64,000 nt of DNA from NCBI RefSeq assembly GCF_019801605.1, contig NZ_JAHVIT010000001.1, forward strand, positions 1,178,001-1,242,000, in the 5' to 3' direction. The stretch is from Maritimibacter alkaliphilus (lineage in GTDB: Bacteria > Pseudomonadota > Alphaproteobacteria > Rhodobacterales > Rhodobacteraceae). Shown one piece after another: positions 8,280 through 16,819 of the stretch (position 1 is the stretch's first letter; each line of letters opens with the position of its first letter). A program made the translations under genes and the position numbers. The notes below the pieces were generated by a model. The model was not told where the DNA came from, searched no databases, and was given only the letters and a program-made list of their open reading frames with translations.

Positions 8280-11200
8280 TCTGCTTGTCCCCGTCCTTGT
8301 CGAAGAAGACCTGATCCACGATCTTCGCCTTGATGAAGCCGCCGCTGCCGTCGGCAAAGTCCAGCACCTCGCCCATGCGGTCGGGCCCGTGCAGCACGAG
8401 GCCCATGGCGATGCCCCGGCCCAGCGTGGGCGAATGGTAGGTCGAGGTCACGCGGCCCTGCGTGTTCCGTTGACCGTTGGCATTGTCGCCCTCGGCCACC
8501 GCAAGAGAGCCCTCCGGCAGGACCGAACCATCGACGGTTTCCAGACCGACCAGCGACCAGCGGTTCGGATTGTCCATGAAGCTGCGCGCCTGCGCCCGCT
8601 TGCCGATGTAATCCTCTTTCTTTTTCGAGATCGCCCAGTGCAGTCCCAGATCCTGCGGGATCACGGTGCCGTCGGTCTCGTCGCCGATCATGATGAAGCC
8701 CTTCTCGGCCCGCAGCACGTGCAGCGCCTCGGTCCCGTAGGGGGTGATCCCGAACTCCTGACCGGCGTCCCAGATCGCCTCCCAGAGCGCGAGGCCCTTG
8801 GAGGCCGGCACCGCGATCTCGTAGCTGAGCTCGCCCGAGAAGGAGATCCGGAAGGCCCGCACGGCGATCCCGCCGAGGGTGAGGTCCTTCATGGTCATGA
8901 AGGGGAACTCCTCGCCCGAGACGCCCTGCCCGCCCAGCTTCTCCAGAAGCTTGCGCGCCTTGGGGCCGACCACGGCGATCTGCGCGTATTGCTCGGTCAC
9001 GTTGGCGGTGTAGACCTTCCAGTCCCACCACTCGGTCTGAAGCCATTCCTCCATGTGGGCATGGATATGCTCGGCCCCGCCGGTGGTGGTGTGGCACAGG
9101 AACGTGTCCTCATCCAGCCGCACGACCACGCCATCGTCCATGAGGAAACCGTTCTCGTTGCACATCAGGCCATAGCGGCAGCGCCCCGGTTTCAGCGTCG
9201 ACATCATGTTGGTGTAGAGCATGTCCATGAAGCGGCCCGCATCGGGGCCCTTCACGAGGATCTTGCCCAGCGTTGAGGCATCCAGCAGGCCGAGGCTGGC
9301 GCGGGTGGCCTTCACCTCGCGGTCCACGGCCGCGTGGCGGCTCTCGCCCGCTTTCGGGAAGCAGAACGGCCGCCGCCACTGGCCGACCGGCTCCCAGTCC
9401 GCGCCGTGGTTGTCGAGCCACTCGTGGATCGGGGTCCGGCGCAGCGGCTGGAACACGTCGCCGCGGGCAGCCCCCGCGATCGCCCCGAAGGAGATCGGCG
9501 TGTAGGGCGGCCGGAAGGTGGTGGTGCCCACCTGCGGGATCGGTGCGTTCAGCGCCTGCGACAGCACCGCCAGACCGTTGATGTTGGAAAGTTTCCCCTG
9601 ATCCGTGGCCATGCCGAGCGTGGTGTAGCGCTTGGTATGCTCGACGCTCTCGTAGCCCTCGCGGGCCGCCAGTTGGACGTCCGAGACCTTCACGTCGTTC
9701 TGGAAGTCGAGCCACGCCTTGGAACGCAACTTGTACTCGGCGCCCTGCGGCATCATCCAGACCGGCTCCAGCGCGCTCTCGGCGGCGATCTCGACCGCGG
9801 GCACCTCGCCTGCGGCGGCGGTGAAGCCCGCGCCGGTCACGGCCTGCGCCCCCACCTCGACCGCATCAGCCAGAACCTCGGCCAGACCCATCGGGCCCGA
9901 GGCGCTGCCCGCGGTCAGGACATAGCCCTGCCCGTCGACCCCCAGCGGCGGACGCGTGGGATCGGGGCGGAACATGGCGGTCGCCTCGTCCCAGAGCAGC
10001 TTGCCCCCGCAGTGCGACCAGAGGTGCACGACCGGAGACCAGCCGCCCGACATGGCGATGGCGTCGCAGGGGATCGTCTCCAGCACGGACCCTTCGCCGG
10101 CCTGCGCGCAGATCGCAGCCCCGGTGACGCGCTTGCCACCCTCGACCTTGGCGATGCCCATACCCTTGCGCACGGTGATGCCCGCGGCCTCGGCCTCGGC
10201 TGCCAGAGCGCCGCCGCCGTTCGGACGGGCATCGATGATCGCTGGCACCGTCAAACCGGCCGCCTTCACCGCAAGCGCGGTGCGATAGGCGTCGTCGTTG
10301 TTGGTGACCACCAGCACCCGGTCACCCGGCGAGACGGCATAGTTCACCACGTAGTCGCGCAGCGCCGAGGCCAGCATCACGCCCGGCACGTCATTGCCCG
10401 CGAAGGCCAGCGGCCGCTCGATGGCACCGGTGGCCGTCACGATCCGTGCGGCTCGGACGCGCCACAGGCGGTGACGGGGCCCGATGTTGCGCGGGGCGTG
10501 ATCGGTCAGACGCTCGTAGCCGAGCGCATAGCCATGATCGTAGACGCCCGAGCCCATGCAGCGCAGGCGCATGGTCACATTGGGCAGCGTCTCCAGCTTG
10601 GCGACGAGCGCGTCGATATGGGCCTGCGCCGCGACGCCGCCGATCGTGCCGCCGTCCACCGGCGTGCGCCCGCCCCAATGGGCGGTCTGTTCCATCAGGA
10701 TGACCCGGGCGCCTGCCTCACCGGCAGCAAGGGCTGCGGTCAGACCGGCGATCCCGCCACCGATGACCAGCACGTCGCAGAAAGCATAGAAATGCTCGTA
10801 ACGGTCTTCGTCGAGGTCCTTCGGCGCAGCGCCGAGACCTGCCGAATGACGGATGATCGGCTCGTAAAGGTGCTTCCAGAACGGCCGGGGCGCGATGAAG
10901 GTCTTGTAGTAGAACCCTGCGGGCAGGAAACGCGAGAGCGAGTTGTTCACCACGCCCACGTCGAAATCGAGGCTCGGCCAATGGTTCTGGCTGCGTGCCT
11001 TGAGGCCGTCGAAAAGCTCGGTCGTGGTGGCACGCTGGTTCGGCTCGAAGCTCGCACCTTCGCCGAGGCCGACGAGCGCGTTGGGCTCTTCCGCGCCCGA
11101 GGCAACGGGGCCGCGCGGGCGGTGATACTTGAAGCTCCGCCCCATCAGAAGTTGGTCGTTCGCCAACAGCGCCGAGGCAAGCGTGTCGCCCTCGTAGCCG

Positions 11201-11283
11201 CGGAAGGACGCGCCGTTGAAGGAGAAGGAATACGCGGCGCCGCGGTTCAGCAGGCGGCCGCCGGTGGCCAGTCTGGTGCTCAT
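8272..11283 (-). CDS. soxA: Sarcosine oxidase alpha subunit
   Basis: The product is 1003 aa, the expected size. The N-terminal part has a 2Fe-2S-ferredoxin-like domain (FNGASFRGYEGDTLASALLAN, about residues 23-105). A dinucleotide-binding domain follows with DVLVIGGGIAGLTAALAAGEAGARV (about 170-195). The C-terminal 400 residues form a GcvT/aminomethyltransferase domain (from about HEWLDNHGADWEPVGQWRRP) that binds tetrahydrofolate. In the family this subunit carries NAD and the folate site and channels formaldehyde equivalents to 5,10-methylene-THF. It starts 57 bases after soxD and overlaps soxG. Confidence 0.96.
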   Translation of the reverse strand: MSTRLATGGRLLNRGAAYSFSFNGASFRGYEGDTLASALLANDQLLMGRSFKYHRPRGPVASGAEEPNALVGLGEGASFEPNQRATTTELFDGLKARSQNHWPSLDFDVGVVNNSLSRFLPAGFYYKTFIAPRPFWKHLYEPIIRHSAGLGAAPKDLDEDRYEHFYAFCDVLVIGGGIAGLTAALAAGEAGARVILMEQTAHWGGRTPVDGGTIGGVAAQAHIDALVAKLETLPNVTMRLRCMGSGVYDHGYALGYERLTDHAPRNIGPRHRLWRVRAARIVTATGAIERPLAFAGNDVPGVMLASALRDYVVNYAVSPGDRVLVVTNNDDAYRTALAVKAAGLTVPAIIDARPNGGGALAAEAEAAGITVRKGMGIAKVEGGKRVTGAAICAQAGEGSVLETIPCDAIAMSGGWSPVVHLWSHCGGKLLWDEATAMFRPDPTRPPLGVDGQGYVLTAGSASGPMGLAEVLADAVEVGAQAVTGAGFTAAAGEVPAVEIAAESALEPVWMMPQGAEYKLRSKAWLDFQNDVKVSDVQLAAREGYESVEHTKRYTTLGMATDQGKLSNINGLAVLSQALNAPIPQVGTTTFRPPYTPISFGAIAGAARGDVFQPLRRTPIHEWLDNHGADWEPVGQWRRPFCFPKAGESRHAAVDREVKATRASLGLLDASTLGKILVKGPDAGRFMDMLYTNMMSTLKPGRCRYGLMCNENGFLMDDGVVVRLDEDTFLCHTTTGGAEHIHAHMEEWLQTEWWDWKVYTANVTEQYAQIAVVGPKARKLLEKLGGQGVSGEEFPFMTMKDLTLGGIAVRAFRISFSGELSYEIAVPASKGLALWEAIWDAGQEFGITPYGTEALHVLRAEKGFIMIGDETDGTVIPQDLGLHWAISKKKEDYIGKRAQARSFMDNPNRWSLVGLETVDGSVLPEGSLAVAEGDNANGQRNTQGRVTSTYHSPTLGRGIAMGLVLHGPDRMGEVLDFADGSGGFIKAKIVDQVFFDKDGDKQNV

Positions 11284-11340
11284 GCCGGGGTCCCCTTTGT
11301 GGTCTTGGTGTTCAGATGAAGGGCCATCAGGTCTGCTGCC

Positions 11341-11670
11341 TCAGGAAAAGTCGCGCCAGGACCAGCCCGGACGTTTCTGGCGAATGGTGTCCAGCAGCGC
11401 CTCGGGGGGCTGATGGGTCTGCGCGGGATAGGTGCCGAAAACCTCGAGCGTCGCGGTGCAGCGCGCGGCGTGGAACCACTTGCCGCAGCCATAGACGTGG
11501 CGCCACCGTTCGAAGTGCACGCCCTTCGGGTTCACCCGGTTGAACATGTAATCCTCGAAATCCGCGTCGGAGGAGCCGGGCCCGTAGCGCTTGAGATGCG
11601 CCTCGCCACCGGCGTGGAACTCGGTTTCCTCGGCAGTGACGCCGCAATGGGGACATGTGAGGATCAGCAT
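11341..11670 (-). CDS. soxD: Sarcosine oxidase delta subunit
   Basis: The product is 109 aa, starting MLILTCPHCGVTAEETEFHAGG. The Cys pair near the N-terminus (CPHCG) and the later CGKWFHAARC match the zinc-binding delta subunit of heterotetrameric sarcosine oxidase, which has a structural role. The ATG at 11670 is chosen because it begins the zinc motif; an upstream in-frame codon adds an unrelated leader. It is upstream of soxA on the same strand. Unusually, soxB is not directly upstream but about 1.5 kb away. Confidence 0.93.
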   Translation of the reverse strand: MLILTCPHCGVTAEETEFHAGGEAHLKRYGPGSSDADFEDYMFNRVNPKGVHFERWRHVYGCGKWFHAARCTATLEVFGTYPAQTHQPPEALLDTIRQKRPGWSWRDFS

Positions 11671-11778
11671 GGGCGATCTCCGGTCTTGAGAGAGGTCTGG
11701 GAAGGGATGTGCGGACGCAAAAAGGGGCCGACGCACGCGGCGCCGGCCCTTGAGGTCAGGTAAGGGACAGGGAAGGAC

Positions 11779-11937
11779 TTAGTTGCCGTCTGGCAAGTCG
11801 ATCTGAATTTCGGGCTCATCCGCGCCGGGGACATCCCCGCCGGAATATATGAACCAGACAAGCCCCGCGACGACGACGACAAGCGCGCCGACGATGAAGC
11901 CGAGCGTGGTGCTGGACCCGTTACCAGATTGTGCCAT
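11779..11937 (-). CDS. Small single-pass membrane protein (52 aa)
   Basis: The peptide begins MAQSGNGSSTTLGFIVGALV. It has a polar N-terminus, one transmembrane helix (about residues 12-31) and an acidic tail ending in IQIDLPDGN. It lies between soxD and the next small gene on the same strand, about 110 bases upstream of soxD. It shares a layout and the segment GFIVGALVVVV/AFIVGGLVVAV with the 101-residue protein just upstream, so the two look like paralogues. The function is unknown. It could simply be co-transcribed into soxDAG. Confidence 0.6.
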   Translation of the reverse strand: MAQSGNGSSTTLGFIVGALVVVVAGLVWFIYSGGDVPGADEPEIQIDLPDGN

Positions 11938-12132
11938 TCGTAAACCTCCGTCTTCCCAGGCAGTGGGGAAAGAACGCGAGGTTGGCAGGCAAAGTTCCGG
12001 GAAAGGTTGAATTTTTCCTGAACCGCGCCGATTGCAGGACGCAGTTCGGGGCCCCGGACCAGCGGTCGGGACCCCGTGACGATTGCAGCAATCGCAGGGC
12101 GCGCGCGCGGGCGCAGCCCAATGGTCAGGTGA

Positions 12133-12438
12133 TCAGTTGCCCGAGGCGCCAGCGGCTGCGGTCGCGCCGTCGCTGCCGGTTGCCCCGGCTGCGGCTTCGG
12201 CGCCATCAGAGCCGCTTTCAGCTGCGGCCGCGCCATCGGCGTCACCTGCAGAACTGTCCGCGGTTGCGTTGATCTCGATGTTTCCGCCCGAGGCACCGCC
12301 ACGGTCGCCGCCCATCGTGTCGCCGCCAAGGACGACATAGGCGATGATGCCGACCGCGACGACAAGGCCGCCGACGATGAAGGCAATGACAGCGCCGCCG
12401 CCGGAACGCTGCTCGGTCGTGTTGTGATACTCGGCCAT
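12133..12438 (-). CDS. Small membrane protein with low-complexity Ala/Gly tail (101 aa)
   Basis: The start at 12438 (MAEYHNTTEQRSGGGAV) is preceded by a good ribosome site (GGAGGG, seven bases upstream). A polar N-terminus leads into a transmembrane helix (about residues 16-37, AFIVGGLVVAVGIIAYVVLGG). The tail is made almost entirely of Gly, Ala, Ser, Asp and Glu. It is a likely paralogue of the 52-residue protein downstream. The low-complexity acidic tail suggests a flexible periplasmic or cytoplasmic extension. No known family was recognised. It is divergent from the GIY-YIG-like gene at 12708. Confidence 0.65.
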   Translation of the reverse strand: MAEYHNTTEQRSGGGAVIAFIVGGLVVAVGIIAYVVLGGDTMGGDRGGASGGNIEINATADSSAGDADGAAAAESGSDGAEAAAGATGSDGATAAAGASGN

Positions 12439-12707
12439 GACGGGCCCTCCGGTGTGATTAGCTTCGGCACCGAAACGTGATGACCCGCGTCCCGGTTCCC
12501 CACGCAGCCGAACGGCAGACCCGACGCCAGCGGATGGCCGCCGGTGCGGGAACCTTTCGCATAGGTTGCGCGTTCTGCCACAGAAACAGGCAAAACGGTG
12601 TTCAGGCAACAGTTTTTGCGGGACGCGTTTACAAAACTACAACATTTTGTGGCATCATGATCAGCAGAGACACGCAGATAATCGGGCACTGGCAGGGAGA
12701 GCATGCC

Positions 12708-13169
12708 ATGACGACCGACACCACACAGACCCGCACGATCCATTTCACCACGGCCCCGCCGCGGGAACGCCGGGTGAGCTTCCGCGTCTATCCCTCGCTG
12801 AGGGACCTGCCGCAGGAGCCCGGCCTTTACGTCCTTCTGGCCCGACTGCCCGGCCGCGCTGACGAGGCGCGGCCTTTGTATTTCGGGCTGGCGGCAAACG
12901 GGCTCGACCGCGACATGGCGCGTAGCCAGATCTTCCACACCGCCATGCGCAACGGGATGACCCATTTCGCCGCCGTGGCGATGCCCGGTCTGGCCCTCGC
13001 CGATCACGATGCGATGCAGGCGCTGGCCCGGGACCTCGGGCGCGCCAACCATGCCTCGCTCAATGCCGCGGCAGAGGCGCTCAGGGATATCGACGCCGTC
13101 CAGCACGCCCGCAGCGCCGCACGCGCGGCCCTGCCCGACGGCGAGGACGGTCCGATCGCGGCGGAGTGA
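12708..13169 (+). CDS. Hypothetical protein, possibly GIY-YIG-like (153 aa)
   Basis: This gene is on the strand opposite to soxB and soxD and sits between them. The ATG at 12708 follows GGGAGAG. The N-terminal third contains EPGLYVLLARLPG and, about 15 residues on, RPLYFGLAANGLDR, a spacing and pattern resembling the GIY-YIG nuclease core (GxY...YxG). The typical catalytic Arg and Glu cannot be confirmed by eye, so this is only a suggestion. The C-terminal half is alanine-rich and helical. It ends 29 bases before the converging soxB stop. Confidence 0.6.
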   Translation: MTTDTTQTRTIHFTTAPPRERRVSFRVYPSLRDLPQEPGLYVLLARLPGRADEARPLYFGLAANGLDRDMARSQIFHTAMRNGMTHFAAVAMPGLALADHDAMQALARDLGRANHASLNAAAEALRDIDAVQHARSAARAALPDGEDGPIAAE

Positions 13170-13198
13170 CCGCCGCTGGCTGAGCGCCGCACCGTGCA

Positions 13199-14446
13199 TC
13201 AGTGCGCGACCCCGGCGGCGACGCTTTCGTCGATGAAGCGGCCCTGACGGAACCGGTCGAGGCCGAATTCGGCCGCAAGAGGCCCGGGGGTGCCCTTGGC
13301 CATCATGTCGGCCATCGCCCAGCCGGAGCCCGGGATCGCCTTGAAGCCGCCGGTGCCCCAGCCACAGTTGATGTAGGTGTTCCCCAGCGGCGTCTGCGAG
13401 ATGATCGGCGAGCGGTCGCCGGTCATGTCCACGATCCCGCCCCACTGGCGCAGCATCTTGAGCCGCGAGATGATCGGGAAGGTCTCGATCAGCGCGCGCA
13501 CCGTCTCCTCGACATGCTGGAAGGAGCCGCGCTGCGTGTAGTTGTTGAACTGGTCCGCACCGCCGCCGATCACCATCTCGCCCTTGTCGGATTGCGACAT
13601 GTAGCCGTGCACCGTGTTCGCCATGACGACGATGTCCATGCAGGGCTTGATCGGCTCGGAGACGAGCGCCTGAAGCGCCACGGATTCCACCGGCAGACGG
13701 AAGCCCGCCATTTCGGCCAGCACGCCCGAGTGACCGGCCACGACGATGCCGAGGCGGGTACAGCCGATCTCGCCCTTCGTGGTCTCGACGCCGGTGACCT
13801 TGCCGTTTTCCTGCCGGATACCGGTGACTTCGCACTGCTGGATGATGTCCATGCCCATGTCGGAGCAGGCCCGGGCATAGCCCCAGGCCACGGCATCGTG
13901 CCGGGCGGTGCCGCCACGGGGCTGCCACTGGCCACCCAGCACCGGGTACCGCGGCCCGTCGAGGCGGATGATCGGGCAGATCTCCTTGACCTTCTCGGGG
14001 CCGACGAATTCCGTCTCCACGCCTTGCAGCGAGTTGGCGATCGCCGTGCGCTTGTAGCCGCGGACCTCGTGTTCGGTCTGGGCCAGCATCAGAACGCCGC
14101 GCGGGCTGAACATGATGTTGTAGTTCAGGTCCTGGCTCAGGCCCTCGTAGAGGCTGCGCGCCTTCTCGTAGATCGCGGCCGAGCTGTCCTGAAGGTAGTT
14201 CGAGCGGATGATCGTCGTGTTCCGCCCGGTGTTGCCCCCGCCGAGCCAGCCCTTCTCGATGATCGCGACATTCTTGATGCCCTGGTTGCGGCCCAGGTAG
14301 TAGGCCGTCGCCAGGCCGTGACCGCCGGCGCCGATGATGATCGTGTCATAGGACTTCTTGGGCGTGGGCGAGCGCCAGGCGCGCTCCCAACCGGTGTGGT
14401 GACGGGCCGCTTCGCGGGCGATGGCAAAGGCAGAATATCGTTTCAT
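13199..14446 (-). CDS. soxB: Sarcosine oxidase beta subunit
   Basis: The product is 415 aa, close to the usual 417, with the typical start MKRYSAFAIAREAARHHTGW. It is a DadA-type flavoprotein with the FAD-binding motif TIIIGAGGHGLATAYYLG at about residues 35-52 and a C-terminal FAD contact region (INCGWGTGGFKAIPGSGWAMA). The family uses FAD plus covalent FMN to oxidise sarcosine. The start at 14446 fits the family; longer in-frame options do not. It reads toward soxD but is separated from it by three small genes, one of them convergent, so it may be transcribed separately. An 18-base palindrome lies about 110 bases upstream. Confidence 0.95.
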   Translation of the reverse strand: MKRYSAFAIAREAARHHTGWERAWRSPTPKKSYDTIIIGAGGHGLATAYYLGRNQGIKNVAIIEKGWLGGGNTGRNTTIIRSNYLQDSSAAIYEKARSLYEGLSQDLNYNIMFSPRGVLMLAQTEHEVRGYKRTAIANSLQGVETEFVGPEKVKEICPIIRLDGPRYPVLGGQWQPRGGTARHDAVAWGYARACSDMGMDIIQQCEVTGIRQENGKVTGVETTKGEIGCTRLGIVVAGHSGVLAEMAGFRLPVESVALQALVSEPIKPCMDIVVMANTVHGYMSQSDKGEMVIGGGADQFNNYTQRGSFQHVEETVRALIETFPIISRLKMLRQWGGIVDMTGDRSPIISQTPLGNTYINCGWGTGGFKAIPGSGWAMADMMAKGTPGPLAAEFGLDRFRQGRFIDESVAAGVAH

Positions 14447-14554
14447 CGGCAGAGGGACCTTTCTTGCGGGCGATTCCCCGGTCCGGGGCCGCATTGGCAA
14501 ACTGGCGTTTTCGGCCAGCATACCCCCGCCGCAAACCGTCACAATATGCTGCAC

Positions 14555-14572
14555 TTGCGACACGTGTCGCAA
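14555..14572. promoter_or_regulatory. Perfect 18-base palindrome upstream of soxB
   Basis: TTGCGACACGTGTCGCAA reads identically on both strands. It lies in the divergent space between soxB (reverse, starts 14446) and ccmI (forward, starts 14718). Perfect symmetry and position mark it as a likely operator. The cognate regulator is not in the window. An activator answering to sarcosine or glycine betaine is a reasonable guess but is inference. Confidence 0.6.
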
Positions 14573-14717
14573 ACGGGACGCTGTCCGCGCATTTTCCGCA
14601 TGGCGGAGCGCGACGGGCCGCGCTGCTTCACGAAGCCGCAAGACACCGGTTTATGCCTTTTGCCGCGCGGGTCCGTCGGCTACACCGGGCGCCGAAGCTG
14701 CGCGGAGACGAGTGTTT

Positions 14718-15938
14718 ATGCTGTTCTGGATCCTGATCATTGTCATGGCCCTTGCCGTGGCGGCCGGGCTGGGCCTTGCCCTGCTGCGGCGCCCCGCGAC
14801 GCAGGATCAGGATGCGGCGGATTACGACATGCGCGTCTACCGCGACCAGCTGGCCGAAATCGAACGCGACGCCGCCCGCGGCGTGATCCCCGCCGAGGAG
14901 GCCGAGCGGATCCGCAACGAGGTGTCGCGCCGCCTGCTGGCGGCGGATGCCAAGCGTGGCAAGGCCGGGGGCGTGGGCAATGCGCCCCGCTGGGTGATGC
15001 TGGCCGTGGTCGCGCTGACCATCGGCGGGGCCGTGGCGCTCTACTGGCGGATCGGCGCGCCGGGCTACGGCGACCTGCCGCTGGCGGGCCGGATCGAGAC
15101 CGCGCGCGAGCTGCGCGAGAGCCGCCCGGATCAGGCCACTGCCGAGGCCTCGATGCCCGCCGCCGCCGACACCGACGCCCCGGCCGAGTACAAGGACCTC
15201 ATGGCCCGCCTGCGCGAGGCCGTGGCCCAGCGTCCCGGCGACGAGCAGGGCCTGCGCCTGCTGGCCCGTAACGAGGGTGCGCTCGGCAACTTCAAGGCGG
15301 CCTATGCCGCGCAGGAGAAACTGCTGGGCGTCCTCGGCGCGCAGGCCACTGCGGTGGATTACGCCGATTACGCCGACATGCTGGTGCTGGCCGCCGGCGG
15401 CTATGTCTCGCCCGAGGCGGAGCGCGCGGTGCGCGCCGCCCTCGCCCGCGATGCCAAGAACGGCGCCGCGCAATATTACCTCGGCCTCATGATGCGCCAG
15501 ACCGGCCGGCCCGATCTGGCCTTCCGGATCTGGGACGGGCTGCTGCGCCAGAGCGGCCCGCAGGACGCATGGGTGCCGCCGATCCGGGCGCAGATCATGG
15601 AGGTCGCGCAGCTCGCCGGGCGCGACGACTACCAGCCGCCCCTGCCCGCCGCCGATCTGCCCGGCCCCTCCGAGGATGACATCGCCGCCGCGGGCGAACT
15701 TGACGACGAGGGCCGCCAGGCGATGATCCAGGGCATGGTCTCGGGGCTTGCCGAACGACTGGCCAACCAGGGCGGCACTGCCGAGGAATGGGCCCGCCTG
15801 ATCCGCGCCTATGGCGTCCTCGGAGATGCGGACCGCGCGCGTGCGATCCGCGACGAGGCGCTTGGCGTCTTCACCACGGATCCGGCGGGGCTGAAACTCA
15901 TTCAGCAGGCCGGACAGGATGCGGGGCTCGACGGATGA
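14718..15938 (+). CDS. ccmI: Cytochrome c biogenesis protein CcmI
   Basis: The product is 406 aa. CcmI (CycH) is the membrane chaperone that holds apocytochrome c for the CcmFH haem ligation complex. The start MLFWILIIVMALAVAAGLGLALL is a transmembrane helix. The conserved block YDMRVYRDQLAEIERDAARG follows, then a second helix (about residues 94-111, WVMLAVVALTIGGAVALYW). The rest is a periplasmic TPR-like domain with LxxLAxNEGALGNFKAAYAAQEKLL helical repeats. The ATG at 14718 is preferred because upstream in-frame sequence lacks the membrane helix. Its stop overlaps the ruvX start (ATGA). Confidence 0.9.
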   Translation: MLFWILIIVMALAVAAGLGLALLRRPATQDQDAADYDMRVYRDQLAEIERDAARGVIPAEEAERIRNEVSRRLLAADAKRGKAGGVGNAPRWVMLAVVALTIGGAVALYWRIGAPGYGDLPLAGRIETARELRESRPDQATAEASMPAAADTDAPAEYKDLMARLREAVAQRPGDEQGLRLLARNEGALGNFKAAYAAQEKLLGVLGAQATAVDYADYADMLVLAAGGYVSPEAERAVRAALARDAKNGAAQYYLGLMMRQTGRPDLAFRIWDGLLRQSGPQDAWVPPIRAQIMEVAQLAGRDDYQPPLPAADLPGPSEDDIAAAGELDDEGRQAMIQGMVSGLAERLANQGGTAEEWARLIRAYGVLGDADRARAIRDEALGVFTTDPAGLKLIQQAGQDAGLDG

Positions 15939-16420
15939 TCCACGAAGAGATTGAAAGCTTCATCGCCGCCCTGCCCCCGATGCAGGCGCTCGCCGGGCTC
16001 GACCTTGGCGACAAGACCATCGGCGTGGCGGTCTCCGACACCTTCCTGTCGGTCGCGACCCCGCTCGAGACGGTGCGGCGCAAGAAGTTCGGCGTCGATG
16101 CCGCGCAGTTGCAGCGGATCATCGCGGAGCGCCGCATCGGCGGCCTCGTCCTCGGCCTGCCGCGCAACATGGACGGGACCGAGGGGCCGCGCTGCCAGTC
16201 CACCCGGGCCTTTGCGCGCAACTTCAACCGGTTGGAGGGGATGGCGGAGCTCCCGATCACCTTCTGGGACGAACGCCTCTCGACCGTCGCGGCAGAGCGC
16301 GCGCTGCTGGAGGCCGACACCTCCCGCCGGCGCCGGGCCGAGGTGATCGACCACGTGGCGGCCTCCTACATCCTTCAGGGCGCCCTCGACCGGATCCGCA
16401 ACATCAAGGCCGGTGCATGA
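15935..16420 (+). CDS. ruvX: RuvX/YqgF family Holliday junction resolvase
   Basis: The product is 161 aa. It has an RNase H-like fold with LAGLDLGDKTIGVAVSD at about residues 19-35, VLGLPRNMDGTEGPR (about 70-85), FWDERLSTVAAERAL (about 107-121) and a late Asp in EVIDHVAASYILQ. These are the conserved acidic positions of the family. YqgF homologues act on Holliday junctions or in 16S rRNA 5' end processing. It overlaps ccmI and the DUF1289 gene by four bases at each end, forming a tight three-gene operon. Confidence 0.92.
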   Translation: MIHEEIESFIAALPPMQALAGLDLGDKTIGVAVSDTFLSVATPLETVRRKKFGVDAAQLQRIIAERRIGGLVLGLPRNMDGTEGPRCQSTRAFARNFNRLEGMAELPITFWDERLSTVAAERALLEADTSRRRRAEVIDHVAASYILQGALDRIRNIKAGA

Positions 16421-16650
16421 CGGACGAGATCTGGAAACGCGACGAGGTGGACAGCCCCTGCGTGAAGATCTGCGTCATCCACCCGGAAGAGAAGCTCTGC
16501 ATCGGCTGCCTGCGCACGCTGGACGAGATCGCGGGCTGGAGTGCCATGACCCGCGAACAGCGCTGCGTGATCATGGCGGGCCTCGCCGCGCGCCGGCCAC
16601 GGCTGGCCAAGCGGCGCGGCGGACGCAGCCGGACCCGCGGCGAAAGCTGA
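16417..16650 (+). CDS. DUF1289 small cysteine protein
   Basis: The product is 77 aa. The motif DSPCVKICVIHPEEKLCIGCLRTLDEIAGW has the paired cysteines of DUF1289. The family commonly follows ruvX in alphaproteobacteria. The four-cysteine arrangement suggests metal binding, though no function is established. The ATG overlaps the ruvX stop. The tail is strongly basic (RRPRLAKRRGGRSRTRG), compatible with nucleic acid contact. Confidence 0.88.
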   Translation: MTDEIWKRDEVDSPCVKICVIHPEEKLCIGCLRTLDEIAGWSAMTREQRCVIMAGLAARRPRLAKRRGGRSRTRGES

Positions 16651-16748
16651 TCTGCCCCAACGGGCGCGACGCGGTGCGCATTGGGACGCGGCTGTCCCCT
16701 CAGCGCCACCGGGCGCACGCAGTCGTTCGGCCCCGTTGCCGGGCCTTC

Positions 16749-16777
16749 CAAACAAGAAAACGGGCCCCGGGGCCCGT
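16749..16777 (-). terminator. Intrinsic terminator of the membrane-anchored protein gene
   Basis: The perfect palindrome ACGGGCCCCGGGGCCCGT (16760-16777) is followed on the reverse strand by TTTCTTGTTTGG, the standard stem plus T-rich tail. It lies about 40 bases past the stop of the gene at 16820-17410. It may also stop the converging ccmI operon. Confidence 0.78.
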
Positions 16778-16819
16778 CTCCACATCCACAGTGACCGATG
16801 TGCCGCGGCGCCTGATCCC

